A stretch of 64,000 bases of DNA from Halalkalibacter wakoensis JCM 9140. Its GTDB lineage: Bacteria; Bacillota; Bacilli; Bacillales; Bacillaceae_D. Location: assembly GCF_000513095.1 (NCBI RefSeq), contig NZ_BAUT01000006.1, forward strand, positions 1 to 64,000, read 5' to 3'. Under the pieces are notes generated by a model. The model was not told the DNA's origin and searched no databases. It was given only the letters and a program-made list of their open reading frames with translations. Below, piece by piece: positions 8,547-18,400 of the stretch. The stretch's first letter is position 1; every line of letters begins with the position of its first letter. The translations under genes were made by a program, and so were the position numbers.

Positions 8547-9737
8547 TTATGCCTTTATTGAATCAAGTGCTTGCTTTAAGTCATAAAGTAAGTCCTCTAT
8601 ATCCTCAATTCCTGCCGAATACCTAACTAATCCTTCTGGTATGCCTAGTGCTGCTCGTTCTTCAGGTGTATTTTCAACATGACTTGTCGTTCTAGCGGGA
8701 CCAACTGTTGTTTCTACTGCCCCTAAATTGGCTGCCCGATGTGCGAATTTTAATTTAGGTAAAAATTGTCTAACGGCTTCCATTTCCCCTTTTAAAGCAA
8801 AGCTTAGCATTCCACCAAAGCCTTTCATTTGTTTCTTCGCAATATCATGGTTTATATGATTTTCTAAACCTGGGTAGAAAACGGCTTCGATTTTGTCATG
8901 TTGCTGCAAAAATTGGGCAACCTTCCAAGCATTTTCTTGTTGTTTTTCAACACGAAGTTGCAGTGTTTTCATTCCTCGTATAATCAAGTATGCAGCCATA
9001 GGATCCATTGTAGCGCCGTTAATTTCGCGATAATGATAAATGGCATCAACTAATTCTTTCGAGCCGCATACGACCCCACCTAATGCATCTGCGTGCCCTC
9101 CTAGAAACTTTGTAGCACTATGAATAACAAGGTCAACACCCAATGTTAATGGATTTTGATTGATAGGAGTTGCAAAAGTATTGTCAACAAAAACGAGTGC
9201 ATTGACCTTTTTTGCTGCCTTTGTAATTCGTACAATATCTGTGATTTTTACAGTCGGGTTGGTTGGTGTCTCTAAATAAACCAATTTACACCCTTTGGCA
9301 ATTTCCTTTTCCATTTCCTCGTGGTTTCCCGTTTCTACTAGCTCCACGTCTATATTTAATCTTGGTAAAAATTCAGAGAATATTTTATTGGTTCCTCCAT
9401 ACGTATCCTTAATAGAAACAATCCGATCACCGGGTTTAAGTATGGTTAACAATGAGTTTGAAATCGCCGCCATACCCGTTGAAAAGCTTGTTGCTGCTTC
9501 CGCTTGTTCTAGTATTTTTACTTTATCTTCAAATGATTGAACAGTTGGATTTGTATTTCTCCCGTAAATATGACCTTTTCGCTTACCAGTTGCGACTTCA
9601 TACCATTCATCGACATCATTATAATTATAGGCAACACTATGAACGACTGGAACTTGAGTTGCTCCGTGTGCCAAATAGTCTTTCTCTCCTGCCCAAACTG
9701 AATTTGTACCTGTTCTCACACTATTCTTTTCTTCCAT
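8547..9737 (-). CDS. Cys/Met-metabolism PLP enzyme (cystathionine gamma-lyase / methionine gamma-lyase type)
   Basis: This fold-type-I PLP enzyme of the trans-sulfuration family has YGRNTNPT near residue 60, a SFSTGMAAI phosphate-binding segment, VDNTFATP and the PLP lysine in SATKFLGGHAD (near 205). ATG 9737 is chosen because AAAGGGGTGG lies six bases upstream; an earlier in-frame start would precede this SD. Members do gamma-elimination or gamma-replacement on homoserine esters, cystathionine or methionine, and some act on homoserine. It is the promoter-proximal gene of the operon with doeA and the Hom-like gene, so catabolic lyase activity is more likely than methionine biosynthesis. Confidence 0.78.
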   Translation of the reverse strand: MEEKNSVRTGTNSVWAGEKDYLAHGATQVPVVHSVAYNYNDVDEWYEVATGKRKGHIYGRNTNPTVQSFEDKVKILEQAEAATSFSTGMAAISNSLLTILKPGDRIVSIKDTYGGTNKIFSEFLPRLNIDVELVETGNHEEMEKEIAKGCKLVYLETPTNPTVKITDIVRITKAAKKVNALVFVDNTFATPINQNPLTLGVDLVIHSATKFLGGHADALGGVVCGSKELVDAIYHYREINGATMDPMAAYLIIRGMKTLQLRVEKQQENAWKVAQFLQQHDKIEAVFYPGLENHINHDIAKKQMKGFGGMLSFALKGEMEAVRQFLPKLKFAHRAANLGAVETTVGPARTTSHVENTPEERAALGIPEGLVRYSAGIEDIEDLLYDLKQALDSIKA

Positions 9738-9924
9738 GTTGCCACCCCTTTCTTTAGTTACTTTCATCATATTCAATAAAAGATGACAAAACATTCATCA
9801 AATTGTATGAAAAAATAGCATTTGCTATCATCCACTTTTACAAATATTCGCAATTTACCTTACAATAGAAGGTATCATAATTATTAGTGATTAAAATAAC
9901 CTTGATATAAGGAGGAAAAGTCCA
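9738..9924. promoter_or_regulatory. Divergent control region between the catabolic operon and its PucR-type regulator
   Basis: This 187-base AT-rich spacer holds two inverted repeats: ATAGCA-TT-TGCTAT at 9815-9828 and ACCTT-N7-AAGGT at 9857-9873. Either could be an operator for the divergent PucR-type protein. The regulator SD AAGGAGG is at about 9910. No strong sigma-A promoter pair stands out on either strand. Confidence 0.45.
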
Positions 9925-11616
9925 ATGAGTATTTCTATGAAGCATGTGCATTCGTTAGACATCCTAAAATCAACGGTTATTCGAACAGGACTTAACGAGC
10001 TTGACTCTACTTATGTCAATTGGGTATCTGTTATTGAAACACCCGTTGAAGCCTTCGTTCGAAAAAATGAACTCGTTCTTACTTCTGGAGTGGGATGTGC
10101 CGAAAACGAGCAAGAGTTTTATAAATTTGTTAAAGAAATCATTCAATCAGGAGCATCTGGACTTGCTATTGCACTAGGCCCCTTTATTAAGTTCATACCT
10201 CCATCGATCATCGAGCTTGCTAGCAACCATCAGTTTATTTTAATTGAACTCGATTGGTCGATTCGTTTTTCTGACATTTTAGAACAAGTACTTGGAGAAA
10301 TCCATGAACAAAAGCATCAACATCTAAAAAGAATAGAGCAAATACGAAAATCCTTATTGGATTTTATTTTATCAGGGCTTTCATTAAACATAGTAGCTGA
10401 TCATGTATCAAAATCAATTGAATGTCCAGTGTTAATAGCAGATAAAAGAGGTGTAATACGTGGTAAGTCTAATGCATTCCCTGATCCCTTACTTGATAAG
10501 TGGGCTCAATTTTTGCACAAACAATTAGAGGAGGATGGAATTTATCATTCGTTAGACCAGACATTTGATTGGGTAGAATATCAAGGAGAGTATGCACTTC
10601 AATTAACCATTCATTCAACAGGTAACATACAAGGTTATATTGTAGTTGGTGGATTTGGACCAGAACCATTTAGTGAGGAAGAACATGATGAGTGGGTTAT
10701 GTTATTAGAACATGTGACTACTGCTGTTGCGATCCATTTTTTGCATGAACAAGCGGCAAAGGAAGCGGAATGGAGATTGCGTGATGATTTTGTCTGGGAA
10801 TTATCAAGAGATGCGATTCCTTCAAACGACCTGATGCGTTCAAGAGCAAAGTCTTTAAACTATCAAATTAACCTGCCATACATTTGTATTGTCGCAAAAC
10901 CGGAACAACTTAATGAGAGCTTTCAATCGATGACCCATTTATCCATAACATTTGATCACTGGCTACATGAATGGATAAGACATATGGAGGAAGAAGCTGA
11001 ATCAATAGCAAAATCCATGGCACTAAAGTCGATGGTCACCTACCAGAATGAGGAGTTGATTATCTTTCTTGAAGTTAGTCATCAGAAAGTCATTGAACAA
11101 GTCAAAACCTATATTGGAAAGTTACAAACACGATTTCAATTTTTGCATCCTTCCCTTTCTGTTACATGGGGAATTGCCAAACAATACGGATATTCTTGTT
11201 TTGCAGGGAGTTATCAAGAAGCAAAAAAAGCATTAGATATTGGCCGAAAGCGGAATGGGAAAAATACGATTTCCGTTTACGCTGATACGAAGGTAGACCG
11301 AGTGATGGAAAGCTTAGAAAAAAATAGTGATTTGCAAGAAATAGCCATAAACACACTTGATTCTCTTTTGCGCTATGCAGAAGAACGGCAAATTGATCTT
11401 CTCCATACATTTACAACCTACCATCATAATCACGGCAATGTTAGTCAAACAGCTCGCGAGCTAAATTTACATCGTCAGTCCCTTCTTTACAGACTTAGAA
11501 AAATTGAGTCCCTCACGAACTGTTCCCTTGATAATCCTGATGATCTCTTTATATTGGATTTAAGTATTCGTCTTTGGTTAAACGGGTTGGATATAAAAAG
11601 AACTGAGTTTAGATGA
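9925..11616 (+). CDS. PucR-family transcriptional regulator
   Basis: The 563-residue protein has an N-terminal PucR-type ligand-binding region (about 10-130, with VLTSGVGC and IELDWSIRFSDIL), a central GAF-like and CdaR-like region, and a C-terminal PucR helix-turn-helix. The HTH lies near 510-560, with HHNHGNVSQTARELNLHRQSLLYRLRKIE. PucR proteins are usually activators of nearby catabolic genes in response to a small metabolite. It is transcribed divergently from the ectoine-type operon and is the obvious candidate regulator. The effector cannot be inferred. Confidence 0.85.
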   Translation: MSISMKHVHSLDILKSTVIRTGLNELDSTYVNWVSVIETPVEAFVRKNELVLTSGVGCAENEQEFYKFVKEIIQSGASGLAIALGPFIKFIPPSIIELASNHQFILIELDWSIRFSDILEQVLGEIHEQKHQHLKRIEQIRKSLLDFILSGLSLNIVADHVSKSIECPVLIADKRGVIRGKSNAFPDPLLDKWAQFLHKQLEEDGIYHSLDQTFDWVEYQGEYALQLTIHSTGNIQGYIVVGGFGPEPFSEEEHDEWVMLLEHVTTAVAIHFLHEQAAKEAEWRLRDDFVWELSRDAIPSNDLMRSRAKSLNYQINLPYICIVAKPEQLNESFQSMTHLSITFDHWLHEWIRHMEEEAESIAKSMALKSMVTYQNEELIIFLEVSHQKVIEQVKTYIGKLQTRFQFLHPSLSVTWGIAKQYGYSCFAGSYQEAKKALDIGRKRNGKNTISVYADTKVDRVMESLEKNSDLQEIAINTLDSLLRYAEERQIDLLHTFTTYHHNHGNVSQTARELNLHRQSLLYRLRKIESLTNCSLDNPDDLFILDLSIRLWLNGLDIKRTEFR

Positions 11617-11637
11617 TTCCTAAACTCAGTTCTTTTT
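11595..11637 (+). terminator. Terminator of the PucR gene
   Basis: The stem AAAAGAACTGAGTTTAG / CTAAACTCAGTTCTTTTT has the regulator's TGA stop in its loop and a T run on the plus strand. It may also act for the convergent kapB. Confidence 0.85.
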
Positions 11638-11644
11638 CGTTCTT

Positions 11645-12025
11645 TTACATTAATCCATATTCTTTCTGACATTCTAATAATTTTTCTAAAGACAATTGTG
11701 CCCATTCTGATTCATCGTCTGTTAGTTTTGATATTTCTTTTTGTAAAGCTTCATCCAATGATTGTTTATATTCAGGGATTTCCCCTTCGTAAGGTTTTAA
11801 AGAAGAAAGTGGTACCCATGTTTTTTCAAACTCTGCCAATGCTTTTCGTTGATGAAACAAAGGGACATTCGTCATTTTAGGATTGTGAAGGTCTCCTTGT
11901 AACGGGTGCTTAATGACAGCCCTTATTTTTACTAGAGCTCGGCCATTTTCCTCCTGTTTCTCCATTAAATCTGCAATATACGCCCCTGTTTTGTAAAAAG
12001 CTCGTACAGCGTTACCTGAAGTCAT
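11645..12025 (-). CDS. kapB: Kinase-associated protein B (KapB)
   Basis: KapB has been linked to KinB-dependent phosphorelay signalling at the start of sporulation. The 126-residue product has the family opening VRAFYKTGAYIADLME, then the beta-rich ALVKIRAVIKHPLQGDLHNP segment, WVPLSSLKPY and a helical C-terminus. Start ATG 12025 is chosen because AAGGAG lies nine bases upstream. It sits just downstream of the small membrane protein gene at 12039. No signal peptide or lipobox is visible, so membrane attachment is not supported here. Confidence 0.8.
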   Translation of the reverse strand: MTSGNAVRAFYKTGAYIADLMEKQEENGRALVKIRAVIKHPLQGDLHNPKMTNVPLFHQRKALAEFEKTWVPLSSLKPYEGEIPEYKQSLDEALQKEISKLTDDESEWAQLSLEKLLECQKEYGLM

Positions 12026-12038
12026 TTTACCACTCTCC

Positions 12039-12230
12039 TTATATGCCACCTAATCCGATAGCAAACATAGTAAGCAAGTACACAATAATCAATAAAAACC
12101 CTATAGTAAAGCTCCAAATCGCACGTTTCTTTTGTTGATGCAATAAGCTATAAATACCAAACCCACCGAACAGCCCTGTAAGGATAAACAAAAGAAAAAC
12201 AGTTAATACAATGACAATTTCCTGAGACAT
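12039..12230 (-). CDS. Small two-helix membrane protein, 63 aa, unknown
   Basis: The product is almost entirely two hydrophobic helices (about 4-30 and 37-62) separated by a basic loop HQQKKRA. It lies 13 bases upstream of the kapB start and 16 bases downstream of another small membrane protein gene, so all three probably form one transcript. I do not recognise the family. Length, two-helix design and conserved-looking spacing argue for a real gene. Confidence 0.6.
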   Translation of the reverse strand: MSQEIVIVLTVFLLFILTGLFGGFGIYSLLHQQKKRAIWSFTIGFLLIIVYLLTMFAIGLGGI

Positions 12231-12246
12231 TCATGACACCCTTCCG

Positions 12247-12498
12247 TTACAAACCTGGAACTAACCAAGTGAACAAGTTCCACATAAATTCAGAGATAGG
12301 TACGAAATACTGTTCCGAAACGGCACCTAACGTACTAGTATCAGAAAAACTATCGATGATAATGAAAGTAAAAGTAATTAAAATAGCTATAATCGTAACG
12401 GCCAAAATAACGGCTAATAGCAGTACATAGCCAAGTATAATACGAATCGCCCATTTTACCCACTCTGGACGGTTTTTTCCTTCTACACGTGATTCCAA
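12247..12498 (-). CDS. Small membrane protein, 83 aa, unknown
   Basis: A basic N-terminus (ESRVEGKNRPEWVKW) leads into one long or two short transmembrane helices (about 17-50), with an amphipathic hydrophobic tail. The SD GGAGGG is directly upstream. It heads a probable three-gene unit ending in kapB. No family recognised; a membrane partner for a sporulation signalling protein is only a guess from context. Confidence 0.6.
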   Translation of the reverse strand: MESRVEGKNRPEWVKWAIRIILGYVLLLAVILAVTIIAILITFTFIIIDSFSDTSTLGAVSEQYFVPISEFMWNLFTWLVPGL

Positions 12499-12590
12499 AA
12501 CAATCCCTCCAAAACATAATTCATAGTTTTATCCTATCAAAAAATAAGGGGAAGTTGAGAAAGAATTACGAATAAATCATGACAACTTTT

Positions 12591-12971
12591 TTAATTTAGG
12601 TCAAGTTTTGACAAGATTGCTTCAATTGGTACTCCTTCTGAAGTAGAAACATCACTAAAATCATAATCCGCTAAATTGAGAAAACGATCCGTTTGCTCCA
12701 ATCTCTCTTCCAGATTAAGACCTTCTTGATTTTCAATATCTGTCTCCACCTTTTTAACTTCATCAAAGTCTTCTCCATTATATCCATCTATCTCCGTAGA
12801 GCCTTCTTCATAAACTGTTTCTGGCAGATCCAAAGCATGATTAGTTCGTTCTACATAAGATAACGATAAATCAGCATCATGTTCCGTGCCTGTGAATTGA
12901 ATAATAACGAAAACCCAAACAGTAACAAACAAAGAAGCAGCTACTATTAGAATAAGCAATTGTTTTAACAT
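12591..12971 (-). CDS. Membrane-anchored acidic protein, 126 aa, unknown
   Basis: The N-terminus is a signal anchor (LLILIVAASLFVTVWVFVII). The remaining 100 residues are hydrophilic and very acidic, with many Glu and Asp, and would lie outside the membrane. High surface acidity suits secreted proteins of halophilic or alkaliphilic bacilli. It lies alone between the kapB group and ypjP. No family recognised. Confidence 0.55.
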   Translation of the reverse strand: MLKQLLILIVAASLFVTVWVFVIIQFTGTEHDADLSLSYVERTNHALDLPETVYEEGSTEIDGYNGEDFDEVKKVETDIENQEGLNLEERLEQTDRFLNLADYDFSDVSTSEGVPIEAILSKLDLN

Positions 12972-13069
12972 GTAACGAACCCTCTTTTAAAACTATTTCC
13001 TACTATTATACCATATGTTCATTTTACGAGGTGTGTCATTTGTCACATAATTTCAAAGTCAAAAAGAAA

Positions 13070-13098
13070 ACCGTGTATATTTTATGAATATACACGGT
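13070..13098 (-). terminator. Terminator of ypjP
   Basis: Stem ACCGTGTATAT / ATATACACGGT with a T-rich tail on the minus strand. The ypjP stop codon lies in the loop. Confidence 0.8.
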
Positions 13099-13738
13099 CT
13101 AGACTATTCCATTTTGGAGGCATATCTTTTCCCCAATAGATGTTTCCTATCGTATGATGCTTCTCATGATTATCGGCATACGTATGATAATGGAAATTAA
13201 ACATATAACCTTGTTTAGGAGGTTGGTCTCTTCTAACATGGAACCTGAAAATGTCCTCCCCACTTTCTTCATTATAGAGATGAAAAATTTTCTCCCCTAA
13301 CCCTGAAGAGGGAGTAGTTGACATCTTTAATTGTTGCCATTCGTCATCAGTCAAAGTCCCTGTTGTTTCTCGAATAACAGAATCTAATTGAGGCACAATT
13401 TCCTCTTCAAATGACGAACTTATTTTATCTGTAATAACTGTACCGAACTTAAGTAAACTTTGTTCAACTGCTTTTTTCATAATAAGATCATTTAATAAAT
13501 CAGCAGAAGATATGTTACGGTGGATATATTGATCGGTTCTAGCCGGTAATACTTCACCAAACAAATCATAGCTTTCTGCATTTACTTCATATATAAGTGG
13601 TTTCTCCGTGCTTTCACCATGTGTCTTCTGTGGCTCTTCCGCTTGTACCTCTCTAACAAAATCAACAGAAGGTACGAACAAACCGAAAGTAAGAAGAGCA
13701 GATGAAATGACGAGACCACGCTTCACGTGTCGAAGCAT
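13082..13738 (-). CDS. ypjP: YpjP-like secreted protein
   Basis: The 218-residue product carries a signal peptide ending near VQAEE. Its C-terminal half closely follows B. subtilis YpjP as I recall it: SLLKFGTVI, EKIFHLYNEESGEDIFRFHVRRDQPP, YMFNFHYHTYADN and IYWGKDMPPKW. Function is not established. ATG 13738 is chosen since AAAGGGCG lies about eight bases upstream; the ATG six codons earlier lacks an SD. In B. subtilis ypjP lies elsewhere, whereas here it follows gltD on the same strand. Confidence 0.78.
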   Translation of the reverse strand: MLRHVKRGLVISSALLTFGLFVPSVDFVREVQAEEPQKTHGESTEKPLIYEVNAESYDLFGEVLPARTDQYIHRNISSADLLNDLIMKKAVEQSLLKFGTVITDKISSSFEEEIVPQLDSVIRETTGTLTDDEWQQLKMSTTPSSGLGEKIFHLYNEESGEDIFRFHVRRDQPPKQGYMFNFHYHTYADNHEKHHTIGNIYWGKDMPPKWNSLDRVYS

Positions 13739-13828
13739 ATTTATACGCCCTTTCATAGTTTCATATTTAATAGTAATTCTATTTTCTCATGAAATCTATG
13801 AAAACGCCATTACAATTCAGTTACAGTT

Positions 13829-15315
13829 TTATGGTAGATTTGAACTTCCCATCAAATAGCGATCACACTCTCTCGCTGCTTCACGTCCTTCATGGATAGC
13901 CCATACGACTAAACTTTGACCACGGCGATTATCTCCAGCAGCAAATACGCCAGGTACACTCGTCATATATTTCCCATACTCAGCATCAATCGTTGAACGA
14001 GAAGTCGTTTCAACTGCTAGTTCATCAATGATACGTTGTTCTGGTCCTGTAAAGCCAACTGCAAGAAATACCAAATCAGCTTCCCACACTTTTTCAGTCC
14101 CAGGAATCGGCGTACGAATTTTACGACCTTTTTCATCAATGGTTGTTTCTACCCCAATTGTATGAATTTCTTTTACATTTCCATTTTCGTCACCAACAAA
14201 TTTTGTTGTGCTAACTTGGTAACTTCTTGGGTCTGTTCCATAAACTGCTTGTGCTTCTTTTTGACCATCTTCAACTTGATGAACAATTGGGAACAACGGC
14301 CAAGGGTTCTTTTCAGTGCGCTCTTCAGGTTTTTGACGGTTAATATCAAATTGAGTTATTGATTTTGCGCCATGACGGACTGATGTCGTAATACAGTCAA
14401 CTCCTGTATCTCCACCACCAATAACAATAACATGCTTTCCTTTAGCGGAAATATATTCGCCATCTTCATGGTTAGAATTTAAAAGGCTTTTTGTATTAGC
14501 TGTAAGAAAATCCATCGCATAATGAATCCCTCTTAATTCACGTCCTTCAACTTCTACATCACGCGGCTTTGTAGCTCCAGTACAAAGTAAAACAGAATCG
14601 AAATCCTTTTTTAACTGAGATGCTGAAACGTCTTTTCCAATCTCAACATTCGTTTTAAATATAATTCCTTCTTCTTCAAGAATTTTCACACGACGTTCAA
14701 CCGTTTGGTTCGCAAGTTTCACATCCGGTATACCGTACGTTAAAAGTCCACCAATACGATCTTCGCGTTCAAATACAGTAACAGTATGTCCTGCTTTATT
14801 CAATTGAGCTGCTGCAGCAAGACCAGCAGGACCAGAACCGACGATGGCAACTGTCTTGCCTGTTCGTTTAGAAGGTGGTTGTGGTACGATCCAACCTTCT
14901 TGGAACCCACGTTCAACAATATGATACTCTATGCTTTTGATTGACACTGCATCATCGCTTATCGCAACTGTACAAGATCCTTCGCAAGGCGCAGGGCACA
15001 CTCTTCCTGTAAACTCTGGAAAGTTGTTTGTTTTATGAAGCCTGTCTAATGCTTCTTTCCATTTTCCACGATAAACTAAATCGTTCCACTCTGGAATTAA
15101 GTTATATACTGGGCATCCAATTTCCCCAGAACCGTCCATTGTTGTTCCCGTTTGACAAAATGGAACACCACAGTCCATACAGCGAGCACCTTGTTGGCGT
15201 AAAGCTGGTTCAGGCATGATAATTTGAAACTCTTTCCAACTCTTTGTCCGTTCAAATGGATCACGTTTTGTTGGATTTTCTCTCTTGTATTCAATAAACC
15301 TGTTGGCTTCCCCAT
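13829..15315 (-). CDS. gltD: Glutamate synthase small subunit (frameshifted near the start)
   Basis: GltD passes electrons from NADPH via FAD and iron-sulfur clusters to GltB. Seen are the N-terminal cysteine motifs (CMDCGVPFC and CPAPCEGSC), a FAD GSGPAGLAAAAQL fingerprint, an NADPH GGGDTGVDC fingerprint and the closing GVFAAGDNRRGQSLVVWAI. The native start is ATG 15315 (MGKPTG), with GGAG upstream. The frame shifts after six codons at 15296-15298, where the coding strand reads GGTTTATT and GGTTTTATT is needed to give FIEYKREN. With one base added the length is 495 residues, normal for GltD. It lies 100 bases after gltB. Confidence 0.9.
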
Positions 15316-15414
15316 CGCATTCACTCCAATCTCTTCTATCTCTACTAATCAAAAAACAGATACTCAAGGGGAACGATTTTAACGTTATTCAATCATTCCC
15401 AATGAGATTCATAT

Positions 15415-18400
15415 CTATTTTCCGCTTACTCGTGATTTATCATTTTTGTTTTCATCGAAGGCAACCATGACTGCATCAGTGTCTGTTAAACCTTCTTGTT
15501 TAACACGATTAATTGCTTCTAACATACGTTTGTAATCTTTCGGAATCACTTTGACAAACTTAGGCAACACGTGGTTCCAATTTTCAAGAACCTCAGTAGC
15601 ACGTGCACTGTCCGTGTATTTACAATGGTTTTGAAGCAATGTTTGTAAAAGCTCGAGGTCTTCTTGCTCTATAACAGCTTCTAGATGAACCATTTCTTTG
15701 TTGCATTTAGATTCAAACGTCCCATCTTCATCATAAACGAACGCAATACCACCAGACATACCTGCTGCAAAGTTCTTCCCTACAGAACCTAAGTTAACAA
15801 CAACACCGCCAGTCATATATTCAAGACCGTGATCACCCACACCTTCAACAACGACCGATACTCCAGAATTTCGGACAGCAAAACGCTCACCAGCAATACC
15901 GTTAATGTACGCTTCACCGCTTGTTGCACCATAGAAAGATGTGTTTCCGATTAGAATGTTTTTCTCAGCTTTGAACGTTGACACTTTTGGAGGATAAACA
16001 ATGACTTTACCGCCTGATAAACCTTTACCAGTGTAATCATTTGCGTCTCCTTCAAGACGTAATGTCATACCTTTCGGAACGAATGCACCAAAACTTTGAC
16101 CTGCTGACCCTTTAAAATCAAAGGTAATGGTATCTTCAGGTAAACCTTGTGCACCGTATTTCTTACTAATTTCACTTCCGACAATCGTACCAACTACACG
16201 ATCTGTGTTCTTAATAGGGAAAGTTCCTTGAACCTTTTCTCCATTTTCAATGGCTGGCTTACTTGCCGCAACTAGCTCTCTGGCATCAAGAGATAATTCA
16301 AGTTGATGATCTTGACTCTTTGTGCAGAAGTTACGATCATGATCTTCTGGATTAGGCTGATAGAGGAGATTTGATAAATCAACATGTTCAGCTTTCCAGT
16401 TATCAACAGCTTTATTTTGTTCTAAAAGATCTGTACGACCAATTAATTCATCTAAATTCTTGAATCCTAATTCTGCCATAAGTTCACGAATCTCTTGCGC
16501 TACAAAACTCATGAAATTCACGATATGATCAGCTTCACCCATATACTTTTTGCGAAGCTCAGGGTTTTGTGTTGCAATTCCAACAGGGCATGTATCAAGG
16601 TGACATACACGCATAATAATACAGCCTAAAACAACTAAAGGAGCTGTTGAGAAGGCATATTCTTCTGCACCGAGTAATGCAGCAACGACTACATCACGGC
16701 CTGTCATTAATTTACCATCTGTTTCAAGCGTCACTCGATCACGCAAATTATTTAAAAGAAGAGTTTGATGCGTTTCTGCTAATCCAATTTCCCAAGGCAA
16801 TCCAGTGTGTTTAATACTTGTTCTTGCAGCTGCTCCGGTTCCACCATCGTAACCACTGATGATGATTCCATCTGCACGACCTTTTGCAACCCCAGCTGCT
16901 ATTGTCCCAACACCTGTTCCTGCAACTAACTTAACACTTACTTTTGCAGTTGGATTTGCATTTTTCAAGTCATGGATAAGCTCAGCTAAATCCTCAATTG
17001 AATAGATATCATGATGTGGCGGAGGTGAGATCAAACCCACACCTGGTGTCGAACCACGTACTTCTGCTACCCAAGGGTAAACCTTATTCCCTGGTAATTG
17101 ACCGCCTTCACCTGGCTTTGCACCTTGTGCCACTTTGATTTGAATCTCATCAGCATTAACAAGATAATGACTTGTAACACCGAATCGACCAGATGCTACT
17201 TGTTTAATAGCACTTCTACGTAAATCTCCATTTTCATCAGGTGTAAAACGATTAGGGTCTTCTCCACCTTCACCAGTATTACTTTTTCCCCCGATACGAT
17301 TCATCGCAATCGCTAATGTTTCATGCGCTTCTTTTGAAATCGAACCGAATGACATCGCGCCCGTACGGAAACGTTTGAAGATTTCTTCTACCGGCTCAAC
17401 TTCCTCTAAAGGAATGGACTTACGACCTTCTTTAAATTTCAACAAGCCACGTAATGTTGTTTGTTCTTTTGTTTGCTCATTAATGGCATTTGAGTATTTT
17501 TTGAACAAATCATAGTTATTATTGCGACATGCATTTTGAAGCATATGAATCGTATGAGGATTGTATTGATGCGGATCCCCATTACGACGCCACTGTAAGT
17601 CATCACCCGGATCTAATGCTTTATCTACACCTTCTTGTTTCGAATAAGCACGGTTATGACGAGTACGAACTTCTTTCTCGATCAATTCTAGATTTACTCC
17701 ACCAATTCTTGTAGTCGTCCAAGTAAAGTAGCGATCTACAACCGAATCGTGAATCCCAACAGCTTCAAAAATTTGTGCCCCGCGGTAACTTTGAATCGTT
17801 GAAATTCCCATTTTTGATAAAACTTTCATAATGCCTTTTGCAGCAGCCTTCACGTATTTGTTAACTGCTTCTACATAAGAGACATTTTCAAGAAGACCAT
17901 CTTGAATCAAGCCATCAATTGAGTCGAAAACAAGGTATGGATTGATTGCTTCTGCTCCATAACCAAGTAAACAAGCAAAATGATGTACTTCTCTCGGTTC
18001 ACCAGATTCAACAAGAAGACTAACTTTCGTTCTAGTTCCTTGACGAATGAGATGATGGTGTAAGCCTGAAACTGCCAAAAGTGCAGGAATGGCCGCTTGA
18101 GTTTCACTCATTCCGCGATCACTTAAAATAATTAAAGTGTGTCCAGCTTTAATCGCTGCATCGGCACGTGCAAAAAGTGAATCCAAAGCATCTTCTAGTT
18201 GACTCTCATCCTTTGAAATATCAAACAAGATTGGCAACGTAATAGATTTGAACCCTTCCATTTTGTTATGGCGCAACTTTGCTAGTTCTTCATTGTCCAA
18301 AATTGGATATGGAAGATGAATATGACGACAACTTAATGGTTCCGGATTTAACAAGTTACGCTCCGCTCCGATTGTTGTACCAGTTGCTGTTACTACTTCC

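Noticed and set aside
12233-12430. Plus-strand open frame opposite the 83-aa membrane protein
   Set aside because: It is antisense to a gene with a good SD and transmembrane pattern and has no SD of its own.
15097-15324. Separate small gene starting MNAMGKPTG
   Set aside because: Its first codons are the true N-terminus of gltD, and the rest is out-of-frame gltD sequence created by the single-base deletion.
15316-15367. Upstream extension of gltD (MSICFLISRDRRD...)
   Set aside because: This N-terminus is read in the frame of the main gltD body but upstream of the deletion. It has no SD and no family similarity.
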